Origin: Amorphoplanes friuliensis DSM 7358
GTDB lineage: Bacteria; Actinomycetota; Actinomycetes; Mycobacteriales; Micromonosporaceae
Direction of reading: 5' to 3'
Length of the DNA: 64,000 nucleotides
NCBI RefSeq assembly: GCF_000494755.1
Contig: NC_022657.1
Span: forward strand, 8,028,001 to 8,092,000
Shown: positions 25,296-32,984 of the stretch, one piece after another
How positions within the stretch are numbered: the first letter of the stretch is position 1
How the letters are laid out: every line of letters starts with the position of its first letter
Notes under the pieces: generated by a model
Told to the model about the DNA's origin: nothing
Seen by the model: the letters and a program-made list of their open reading frames with translations, nothing else
Databases searched by the model: none
Made by a program: the position numbers and the translations under genes

Positions 25296-27713
25296 TCAGG
25301 ACAGGTCGTTGACGCAGCGCAGGACCGGGCGCGTGGTCAGCGCGGTCGGTTCCAGGCCCGCGCCGCCCCGGATCATGAACGTTGCCTGCTCACCCGGCAG
25401 CAGCGTCACGCCGGACTCGTCCACCTCGGTGGACGGGTCCAGGCGGTCCGGGTGCAGTGTGAGGTCTCGCAGGATGTTGTGTGCGGTGATACGGACCCGG
25501 GCGTCGTCACCGATGGCTTCGAACGTTGCGTCGAACTTGGCCGGTGGCCACGCGATGTCCTTGTCCTCGGCGAAGAACCACCACGCCCGGTGCTCCTCCG
25601 CCTCGGCCACCAGGAACTCGTGCGCCGCGTCGCCGGCCGCGCCGACCTCCGCGGGCAACGGCAGCGTGATGGCGGCGCCCGGACCGACGGTTGCGCCGAT
25701 CGCCACCTCGGCCTCGACAACCCCCGCGACGGTACGCCGGGAGACGGTCGCCGACAGCGGCCAGTCCTCGGCGGAGTCGTTGACCGCCACCAGATGCGGC
25801 ACGCCGTCCCGGGGCTGAACGGTCAGCAGCCGTGGGGCGTACGAGCGGCGCAACGCGTACCAGAGGGGCTTTTTGCGACCGTCGCCGTCGACCGCGGCCC
25901 AGGAGGTGACCGGCCAGCAGTCGTTGAGCTGCCACATGATCGCGCCCATGCAGACGGGTCGCAACGACCGGAAGTGCTCGATGCCGACCGACAGTGCGCG
26001 GGCCTGGTTGAGCTGTGTCAGGAAGTGCCAGTCGTCGAAGTCGCGTGGCGCGGGCAGGTGCGCGTCGAGACCCCGTTGCAGTTTGCCGTCGCCGCCGATC
26101 GCCTTCTGGTGCGCCTGCATGCCCGGCGAGTCGTGGGTCAGTGGCTCGTCGGAGATGGCCCGGCGCAGCGTCGCGTACACCGGTGGCGCCTGGTATCCGA
26201 ACTCCGCGACGAACCGCGGCCGGTACTCGCGGTACTTGAGGTAGTCGTCGGTGTTCCAGACGTCCCAGATGTGCGTCGTCCCGTACGCGGGGTCGTTCGG
26301 ATGTTTGTCGTTACGCCCCGAGTACGGGCTGCCCGGCCAGTACGGCCGGCTCGGGTCCTCCTCGGCGACGATGCGCGGCAGCACGTCGAAGTAGAAGCCG
26401 GCGCCCCACGACTTGTCACCGAGGCTGTCCTTCCAGCCCCAGTCCTCGTGACCCCAGATGTTCTCGTTGTTGCCCGTCCACATCATCAGGCTGGGGTGAC
26501 TCGACAGCCGCACCACGTTCTCGCGCGCCTCCGCCGCCAATTCGGTGGCAAAGGGCTCCTCCTCCGGGTACGCCGCACAAGCGAACAGGAAGTCCTGCCC
26601 CACCATCAGGCCCAGCTCGTCGGCGAGGTCGTAGAAGTCCTCCGACTCGTACCGGCCGCCACCCCAGATCCGCAGGTAGTTGACGTTCGCGTCGATCGCC
26701 TGGGTGAACCGGGCCGCGAGGCGTTCGCGGGTGACCCGGTTGGCGAAGACGTCGTCCGGGATCCAGTTGACACCCCGGACGAACACCGGCGTCTCGTTGA
26801 CGAGCAGCGTGAAGGCACTGCCCTCGCTGTCCGGCGTGGTGTCGACGCGTACCGATCGGAAGCCGATCTTGCGGTGCCAGGTGTCCAGGGGTGCGGCGTC
26901 CGGCCCGGCCAGGGTCACGTCGAGGTCGTAACGGGGCTGGTTCCCGTACCCTCTCGGCCACCAGAGCTGGGGATCGTCGACCGTGAGGGAAAGGACGGCC
27001 TCGTCCTCCTCGGTCTGGATCTGCATGCGCCGGCCGGCGACGGTCGCGGCCAGCGTGACCGGCCCGGCGGTCTCCCGCTCGAGGCGCACGCGAACGTCGA
27101 CCGTGCCCACACCGTCGGCCACCGCGACCTGCGGGCGGACCTCGGCGAGGCGCGCCACCGACCAGCTGTGCAGGCCGATCGGCTGCCAGATCCCGGCGGT
27201 GACGAGCGTCGGGCCCCAGTCCCAGCCGAAGTTGCAGGCCATCTTGCGGATGAAGTTGAACGGCTCCGGGTAGGCGTTCGGCCGGTCACCGAGCCGCTCC
27301 TGCTGCGCCTCGGCGTAGCTGTAGGCGGAGTCGAAACGGACGCGGAGCTGGTTTTCGCCGTCGCGGAGCACCTCACGGGCGTCGAAGCGGTAGCCGCGGT
27401 GCATGTTGGCGGTGCGGCCGAGCTCGACACCGTTGAGGATGACGGTGGCGACGGTGTCCAGGCCCGCGCAGACCAGGTCCGCGCGCCCGTCACCCCGCGT
27501 GTGCTGGAAGACGGTCTCGTAGACCCAGTCGGTACGCCCGATCCAGGCGAGTTTCTTCTCGTTCTCGTCCAGGTACGGGTCGTCGATCAGGCCCGCGGCG
27601 AGCAGGTCGGTGTGCACACAGCCGGGCACCACGGCGGCGACGCTGTCCACGTCGCCGCCGGTGAGCGCCCAACCATCGTGCAAAGGTCGGTACGAGGTCA
27701 CAACACTCCTCAT
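25296..27713 (-). CDS. Beta-mannosidase, glycoside hydrolase family 2
   Basis: The N-terminal sugar-binding domain is followed by the immunoglobulin-like domain and the TIM barrel. The acid/base Glu lies in MWTGNNENIWG and the nucleophile in RFVAEFGYQAPP, as in GH2 beta-mannosidases; LWWPRGYGNQPRYDL is also typical. There is no signal peptide, so it acts inside the cell on imported manno-oligosaccharides. ATG 27713 overlaps the permease stop (ATGA), which fixes the start against the longer frame to 27911. The length is 805. The exact substrate is inferred from the family. Confidence 0.9.
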   Translation of the reverse strand: MRSVVTSYRPLHDGWALTGGDVDSVAAVVPGCVHTDLLAAGLIDDPYLDENEKKLAWIGRTDWVYETVFQHTRGDGRADLVCAGLDTVATVILNGVELGRTANMHRGYRFDAREVLRDGENQLRVRFDSAYSYAEAQQERLGDRPNAYPEPFNFIRKMACNFGWDWGPTLVTAGIWQPIGLHSWSVARLAEVRPQVAVADGVGTVDVRVRLERETAGPVTLAATVAGRRMQIQTEEDEAVLSLTVDDPQLWWPRGYGNQPRYDLDVTLAGPDAAPLDTWHRKIGFRSVRVDTTPDSEGSAFTLLVNETPVFVRGVNWIPDDVFANRVTRERLAARFTQAIDANVNYLRIWGGGRYESEDFYDLADELGLMVGQDFLFACAAYPEEEPFATELAAEARENVVRLSSHPSLMMWTGNNENIWGHEDWGWKDSLGDKSWGAGFYFDVLPRIVAEEDPSRPYWPGSPYSGRNDKHPNDPAYGTTHIWDVWNTDDYLKYREYRPRFVAEFGYQAPPVYATLRRAISDEPLTHDSPGMQAHQKAIGGDGKLQRGLDAHLPAPRDFDDWHFLTQLNQARALSVGIEHFRSLRPVCMGAIMWQLNDCWPVTSWAAVDGDGRKKPLWYALRRSYAPRLLTVQPRDGVPHLVAVNDSAEDWPLSATVSRRTVAGVVEAEVAIGATVGPGAAITLPLPAEVGAAGDAAHEFLVAEAEEHRAWWFFAEDKDIAWPPAKFDATFEAIGDDARVRITAHNILRDLTLHPDRLDPSTEVDESGVTLLPGEQATFMIRGGAGLEPTALTTRPVLRCVNDLS

Positions 27714-28600
27714 CAGGACTTGACGGCGCCTTCCATGATCCCCCGAACGATCTGCCGCCCGCCCAGCAACAGCAGCACGAGCAGTGGGACAGTCGCCGCG
27801 AAGGCGCCGGCGAGCACCCGGCGGTAGATCACGTAGTTGCCGCTCGCCAGGTCGGAGAGCGCCACCATCGACGTCGGGAACTCGGTGCCGTTGAGCTGGA
27901 TCAACGGCCACTGGAACTCGTTCCAGGTCGCCACGAAGGTGAGCAGACCCAGCACGGCCAGCGCCGGACGGATGGCCGGCAACACGATGCTCCAGTAGAC
28001 GCGCATGGTCAGCGCGCCGTCCATCCGGGCGGACTCGACCAGCTCGTCCGGCACCGAGTGCATGATGAACTGCCGCATGTAGAAGACGCCGAACGCACTG
28101 ACCAGGAACGGCGCGATGACCGACAGCAGGGTGCCGTTCCAGCCGAGCTTGCCCATCAGGATGTAGAGCGCGACGATGCCGAGCTGGTTGGGCACGGTCA
28201 GCGTCAGGATCACCACGACCATGAGCTTGTCGCGGCCGGGGAACCGCAGCTTGGCAAAGGCAAAACCGGCCAGCGAGCAGAAGAACAGCGTCGACACCGT
28301 GACCACGGAGGCGACGATGAAACTGTTGATCAGCGACGCCGCGAAGTAGACCTGCTGCAGGGTGAAGACCTCGCGCAGGTTGTTCATCAGCTCGCCGCCG
28401 GGAACCACGGACGGCGGGATCTGCGAGACTGCCTCGTCGGTGCTGGTGGCGATGACGAACATCCAGTACAGCGGGAACGCCGACAGCGCCAGGAAAGCGA
28501 CCAGGGCGACATAGGTACGCCAGGTGCCGCGGGTGTCCTGAGGTGCACGACCGATTTCGGCCCGGCGCCGCGGATTGAGGCGGGGTGCGGTCGTGGTCAT
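27713..28600 (-). CDS. Carbohydrate ABC transporter permease (MalG type)
   Basis: Six hydrophobic segments and the EAA loop (ELVESARMDGALTMRVYWSIVLPAIRP is too long to quote in full; key residues ESARMDGA) mark the second permease of a CUT1 sugar importer. ATG 28600 overlaps the stop of the first permease (ATGA). The length is 295. It transports the sugar later cut by the GH2 enzyme encoded just downstream. No ATPase is encoded here; CUT1 systems commonly use a shared MsiK-type ATPase in actinobacteria. Confidence 0.93.
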   Translation of the reverse strand: MTTTAPRLNPRRRAEIGRAPQDTRGTWRTYVALVAFLALSAFPLYWMFVIATSTDEAVSQIPPSVVPGGELMNNLREVFTLQQVYFAASLINSFIVASVVTVSTLFFCSLAGFAFAKLRFPGRDKLMVVVILTLTVPNQLGIVALYILMGKLGWNGTLLSVIAPFLVSAFGVFYMRQFIMHSVPDELVESARMDGALTMRVYWSIVLPAIRPALAVLGLLTFVATWNEFQWPLIQLNGTEFPTSMVALSDLASGNYVIYRRVLAGAFAATVPLLVLLLLGGRQIVRGIMEGAVKS

Positions 28601-29604
28601 CGGCGTCCTCCTCCGAGGCGGTTCGTCACCAGGGCGTTCAGGGCGGCGACGATGAGGATGATCAGGAACAGCGCCCACGACATCGCGGCCGCGTACCCGA
28701 GGTTGAGGTCCTTCCAGCCGACCTTGTAGATCAGCTGCGCGATGGTCTGCCACTGCCCGTTCGAGCCGCCGGACGCGGCCGCGGGGTTCTCCTCGAACAG
28801 CATCGGTTCGTTGAAGAGCTGCAGGCCGCCGATGGTCGAGAGCACGACGGTGAAGATCAGCACCGGCTGGATCATCGGCACGGTGATGCGCCACAACTGC
28901 CGCCACGGGCCGGCGCCGTCGACGGCCGCCGCCTCGTAGACGTCCTTCGGGATCGACTGCATCGCCGACAGGTAGAGCAGGGCGTTGTACCCGATCCACT
29001 TCCAGTTGACCATCGTGGCGATGGCGATCCAGGAGCTCCACTTGTACGCCCGCCAGTCCAGCGGATCACTCTGGCTGCCGAAGCCGACCAGGGACAGCAG
29101 CCAGTTCGCCATGCCGTTGTCGCGGGAGAACACGACGGCGAAGACCAGCGTCGAGGCGGCCACCGGGGTCACGTACGGCAGGAGCACGCCGACCCGCCAC
29201 CAGGAGGTCGCGCGGAGCTTGCGGTTGAGCAGGTTGGCCAGCATCAGCGCGATCAGCAGCTGCGGGACGGTGGCCAGGATGAAGATGCCGAACGTGTTGA
29301 CCAGGGCGTTCCAGAAGTCCTCGTCGTGGATGAGCCGCTCGAAGTTCGCGAGACCGGCCCAGCCCGTCAGGGTCGGGTCGTCGAGCCGCCAGTTGCGCAG
29401 CGCGACGATGCCGTTGAAGACGATCGGGAAGAGCCCAAAAACGGCGAAGAGCAGGAAGAACGGAGAGAACAACAGGTACGGCACACGCTTGTTGTCGAAG
29501 CGGTGCAACCAGTTGCGTTGTTTGCTCTCGGGCTCGGGGGCGCGTCGCTGCGCCGGTTCGGCTGCGGGGGCCGGGGGTGCGCTGCGGGTGAGGGACACAG
29601 CCAC
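28597..29604 (-). CDS. Carbohydrate ABC transporter permease (MalF type)
   Basis: This 335-residue protein has a Pro-rich N-terminal tail, six hydrophobic segments and the EAA loop EAAAVDGAGPWRQLW. It is the first permease of the CUT1 importer, between the binding protein and the MalG-type permease, overlapping the latter by four bases. Together they should form the heterodimeric channel. Confidence 0.93.
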   Translation of the reverse strand: MAVSLTRSAPPAPAAEPAQRRAPEPESKQRNWLHRFDNKRVPYLLFSPFFLLFAVFGLFPIVFNGIVALRNWRLDDPTLTGWAGLANFERLIHDEDFWNALVNTFGIFILATVPQLLIALMLANLLNRKLRATSWWRVGVLLPYVTPVAASTLVFAVVFSRDNGMANWLLSLVGFGSQSDPLDWRAYKWSSWIAIATMVNWKWIGYNALLYLSAMQSIPKDVYEAAAVDGAGPWRQLWRITVPMIQPVLIFTVVLSTIGGLQLFNEPMLFEENPAAASGGSNGQWQTIAQLIYKVGWKDLNLGYAAAMSWALFLIILIVAALNALVTNRLGGGRR

Positions 29605-29660
29605 TCCTTCCGTTCAGCGGCGGGGCGGCCCTGTCCGGACCGCCCCGCCGTCGATTCGTC

Positions 29661-30944
29661 TTAGGAAGTGGCGGCCTTCTGGGCTGCCTTGACAGCCTCG
29701 GGCCACGCGGCCTCGGGCTTGAGCGACCCCTGCTGCACGCGGGTGATCACGTTTTCCACCGCGACGCGGGTCGGGCCGTTCTTCTTGCCCAGGTACTGCG
29801 GCTTGAGCCCCTCCGCCGTGGCGGCGAAGATCTGCCCGGTGGGCGCGTTGCTCATGAACTCCTTCTTGTAGTCCAGCACCGCGGCGTCCTTGTAGAGCGC
29901 GGGCTGCGACGGCAGGTTGCCGACGGTCTTGAAGACCTCGATCTGCTGCGCCGGCTGGACCATCCACTCGACGAACTTGTACGCCTCGTCGGTGTTCTTG
30001 CCCTGGCTCGGGATGGTCCACCAGGAACCGCCCCAGTTACCGCCGCCGCCGGGGATCGCGGCGATGTCCCACTTGCCCTTCTGCTCGGGCGCGGTGTCCT
30101 GGATGTGGCCGAGCATCCACGCCGGGCAGGCCAGCGTGGCGAACTGGTCCTTCTTGAAGCCCTGGTCCCAGTTGGGCTGGAAGCTGGCGAGGTTGGCCGA
30201 GAGCCCGGCCTCGATCGCCTTCATGCTGACGTCGAACGCGACCTTGGGGCCGACGTCCATCTGCAGCGCCTCGGACTCGTCGTAGAAGCCCTGCGGCTGC
30301 TGGGCGAGCACCGGGTTGAACATGTTGGTGCCGGAGTCGACGAACTTCTTGTCGGTCGCCGCGACGTACTTCTTGCCGGTGGCGATGAAGTCGTCCCAGG
30401 TCGGCCACAGCTTCGAGACCGACTCGCGGTCGGTCGGCAGGCCCGCCGCCTTGAACAGGTCGGTGCGGTAGCACATGGCCAGGCCGCCGACGTCCGTGCC
30501 GAGGCCGATCTGCTTCTTGTCGGCGGACATCGACTGCTGCCACTTCCACGGCAGGTACTTCGGCTCGTAGCTCGCCGCACCCTTGTCGAGCAGGTTGACG
30601 AACTTGTCCGACTGACCGCGGAACTGGACGATGAAGCCCTCGTCGACCGCAGAGATGTCGGGGGCGCCGCTGCCGGCGACCAGCTTCTTCTGCAGGTCCT
30701 CGTGCTGGGCGTTGTACTCGCCCGAGTTCAGCACGATCTTGACGTTCGGGTGGTCCTTCTCGTACGCGGCCTTGAGCTTGTCCAGGCCCATGTCGCCCCA
30801 GAAGTTGACCTTCAAGGTGATCTGACCGTCGGCGGCCTTGTCGCTGCCACCCTCCAGGCTCTGACCACTGCAGCCCGCGATTGCCAGGGTTCCGGCGAGG
30901 CCGGCAGCGACAAGCGCTACGCCCCGCTTGGCGAACCGTTCCAT
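29661..30944 (-). CDS. Extracellular sugar-binding lipoprotein of the ABC importer
   Basis: A lipoprotein signal (ERFAKRGVALVAAGLAGTL, then AIAGC) anchors the protein outside. The mature part has the family-1 solute-binding pattern (LKVNFWGDMGLDKLKAAYEK, GSGAPDISAVDEG, NWGGSWWTIPSQGKN, AYKFVEWM). ATG 30944 with GGAGGAG just before is preferred over 30977. The substrate is probably a beta-mannoside or manno-oligosaccharide, inferred from the GH2 neighbour. It is the first gene of the importer-hydrolase operon, divergent from the lacI-type gene. Confidence 0.92.
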   Translation of the reverse strand: MERFAKRGVALVAAGLAGTLAIAGCSGQSLEGGSDKAADGQITLKVNFWGDMGLDKLKAAYEKDHPNVKIVLNSGEYNAQHEDLQKKLVAGSGAPDISAVDEGFIVQFRGQSDKFVNLLDKGAASYEPKYLPWKWQQSMSADKKQIGLGTDVGGLAMCYRTDLFKAAGLPTDRESVSKLWPTWDDFIATGKKYVAATDKKFVDSGTNMFNPVLAQQPQGFYDESEALQMDVGPKVAFDVSMKAIEAGLSANLASFQPNWDQGFKKDQFATLACPAWMLGHIQDTAPEQKGKWDIAAIPGGGGNWGGSWWTIPSQGKNTDEAYKFVEWMVQPAQQIEVFKTVGNLPSQPALYKDAAVLDYKKEFMSNAPTGQIFAATAEGLKPQYLGKKNGPTRVAVENVITRVQQGSLKPEAAWPEAVKAAQKAATS

Positions 30945-31004
30945 TACTCCTCCACCCAAGGGAAAGTTGACGAACAATATTTACTGAACCGGATAAGTGA
31001 CGTG

Positions 31005-31033
31005 ACCGTATGACGCGGCTCACTACCTGTCAA
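31005..31033 (-). promoter_or_regulatory. Promoter of the mannoside uptake operon
   Basis: On the minus strand TTGACA (31028-31033), 17 bases and TACGGT (31005-31010). The start site would be near 30998, giving a leader of about 55 bases before the binding-protein ATG. Confidence 0.65.
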
Positions 31034-31074
31034 GGCCGTGTTTCATGTTCGTGTCCACTCGCGGAATCAACCGA

Positions 31075-31088
31075 TGTAAGCGCTCGTA
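31075..31088. promoter_or_regulatory. LacI-type operator upstream of the uptake promoter
   Basis: TGTAAGCGCTCGTA contains the AGCGCT core of LacI-family operators with imperfect arms. It lies 41 bases upstream of the -35 box, in the divergent region shared with the lacI-type gene. Confidence 0.5.
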
Positions 31089-31204
31089 AAGTGGGCTAAA
31101 ACGCCCTCTATGCTTCCGGAGGGTTACGTGACAGCCTGTGGTCTGCAACACTTAACCGATCAAGTGATCCGCGCCCACCAGGCCCTGAACGCCGCGAGGT
31201 AGCG

Positions 31205-31217
31205 TGAGAGCGCTCCA
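31205..31217. promoter_or_regulatory. LacI-type operator before the regulator gene
   Basis: TGAGAGCGCTCCA, with perfect GAGCGCTC core (31208-31215), lies 30 bases before the regulator's GTG. It differs little from the palindrome at 1363-1376. Autoregulation is inferred. Confidence 0.6.
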
Positions 31218-31247
31218 CCATTTGCGCGACAGAGAGGGGCACAGCGA

Positions 31248-32267
31248 GTGAAGCGGCCGACGATCGCCGACATCGCGCGCCGAGCCGGCGTGTCCAAGGG
31301 CGCGGTCTCGTACGCCCTCAACGGCCAGCCGGGCGTCTCCGAGGCGACCCGTCAGCGCATCGTCGCCATCGCCCAGGAGATCGGCTTCAACCCGAACAGC
31401 GCCGCCCGCGCCCTGTCCGGCGCCAGCGCCCGCGCCGTCGGCCTCACCCTGTGCCGGCCTGCCCGCATACTGAGCATCGAGCCGTTCTTCATGGGCCTGA
31501 TCAGCGGTTTCGAGCAGGAACTGGCCGCCCGCTCGTTCGCCCTCACCCTCCAGGTCGTCGCCACACCCCAGAACGAGATCGACGTCTACCGCCGCTGGTG
31601 GGGCGAACGCCGCGTCGACGGCGTCTTCGTCACCGACCTCCGCGAAAACGACATCCGCATCCCGGTCCTGAACGAGCTCCAGTTGCCGGCCGTCGTCATC
31701 GGAGGACCCGGCGACACTGGCAACCTGGCCCAACTCTGGTCCGACGACGCCGGCGCGATCACCGAAGCGGTCCGCTACCTGATGGCCTTGGGCCACCGCC
31801 GCATCGCCCGGGTCGGCGGCCTTCCCGATCTCCTGCACACCCAGACCCGGACCAGGGCGTTCACCGAGGTCTGCGCCTCGCTCGGCCTCAGCGAAGCCGT
31901 AACGGTCCCCTCGGACTACACCGGCGAAGAAGGCGGTCGCGCCACCCGCCGCCTCCTGATCAACGCCGAACGCCCCACCGCGATCATCTACGACAACGAC
32001 GTGATGGCCGTGGCCGGTTTGTCGGTGGCCCAGGAGATGGGCCTGTCCGTCCCGGGCGACCTGTCGATCGTGGCCTGGGACGACTCACCGCTGTGCTCCC
32101 TGGTCCATCCGCCGCTGACTGCGCTGAGCAGGGACATTGCGGCTTACGGGGCGCACGCTGCCCGCCAGCTTTTGGCCGCCATCGCCGGCGAACCCGTCAA
32201 GGACGTCGAGGAAGGCACCGCCCACCTCACCCCCCGAGGCAGCACAGCCCCACCCCGAGAAACCTGA
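31248..32267 (+). CDS. LacI family transcriptional regulator of mannoside uptake
   Basis: The N-terminal helix-turn-helix and hinge are classical (TIADIARRAGVSKGAVSYAL, then NPNSAARALSG); residues 60-330 form a periplasmic-binding-protein-like effector domain with FVTDLREND, YDNDVMAVAGL and IVAWDDSPLC. The length of 339 is normal. The GTG start has GAGAGGGG about eight bases upstream. It is divergent from the binding-protein gene. AGCGCT-centred sites stand before it and before the operon. A sugar, probably mannose-containing, is the likely inducer. Confidence 0.94.
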   Translation: MKRPTIADIARRAGVSKGAVSYALNGQPGVSEATRQRIVAIAQEIGFNPNSAARALSGASARAVGLTLCRPARILSIEPFFMGLISGFEQELAARSFALTLQVVATPQNEIDVYRRWWGERRVDGVFVTDLRENDIRIPVLNELQLPAVVIGGPGDTGNLAQLWSDDAGAITEAVRYLMALGHRRIARVGGLPDLLHTQTRTRAFTEVCASLGLSEAVTVPSDYTGEEGGRATRRLLINAERPTAIIYDNDVMAVAGLSVAQEMGLSVPGDLSIVAWDDSPLCSLVHPPLTALSRDIAAYGAHAARQLLAAIAGEPVKDVEEGTAHLTPRGSTAPPRET

Positions 32268-32376
32268 CCGCTTCCCGGGCCTCAGCCGTCACTGCGGCTC
32301 AAAACGACGCGGCTCAGCACGACGCCGACGCGGGCTGGCGCGGGCTGGCGCGGCGGCGCGGCGCAACCTTCACAAG

Positions 32377-32724
32377 CCCAACTTCAAGGATGTTGGGCCG
32401 ACCTCGAAGCTTGGGCCCCAGCGCAACACAGCTCGGCGTAGTTCAGTCACGGCGCGGCGGTGGGCCGGAACCCTCACAAGCCCAACTTCAAGGATGTTGG
32501 GCCCACCTCGAAGCCGGCCCGCCAAGGCCCCAGCGCGACGCAGGTCGGCGTAGTTCAGGCGCGACGCGGGCGCGGCGGGGGCGCGGCGCGGCGGCGCAAC
32601 CTTCATAGCCCCGACTTCAAGGATGTTGGGCCGACCTCGAAGCTCGGCCCGCCAAAGTCTCAGCGCTATGCAGCTCGGCGTGGCCGGGCACGGCCTTGAT
32701 AGGCCCAACTTCAAGCATGTTGGG
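32377..32724. repeat. Intergenic inverted-repeat array A (four units)
   Basis: Four copies of a 21-base imperfect inverted repeat, CCCAAC-TTCAAGGAT-GTTGGG, start at 32377, 32481, 32610 and 32704. Spacing is irregular (94-129 bases), and the spacers share further words (CTCGAAGC, CGCAACACAG, CTCGGCGTAG). The array sits in the 717-base gene-free stretch between two convergent genes (32268-32984); the last 260 bases of that stretch hold short runs of CTTGAACTTGAAC and no gene. Function is unknown. Confidence 0.75.
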
Positions 32725-32984
32725 CCTGCCTCTAGGCCCGACCCGACAAGGCCCCGCGCAACGCAGCCCGCCGGGTTTGGGACTGTGTCCGCACGAACCT
32801 GGCAGGGTGCGGAGATCCGTTCAGGAGCCCTTGGGCGACTGGATCTCCGTGCCCGGTCTCGGCGGGAGCGGCGGTCAGTGCCATGCAACCAGGCACGACA
32901 TCCTGCCCTTGAACTTGAACCGCCCCCGAACTTGAACTTGAACCCGCCCTCGAACTTGGACCGGCCTCGAATCGGATTTACCGC

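Noticed and set aside
24951..27827. Plus-strand open frame of 958 codons opposite the GH2 gene
   Set aside because: It has the composition of an antisense shadow in GC-rich DNA; only its first part (the MetRS-like motifs) is meaningful.
27714..27911. Longer N-terminus of the beta-mannosidase
   Set aside because: The ATGA overlap with the permease and the conserved GH2 start at 27713 outweigh it.
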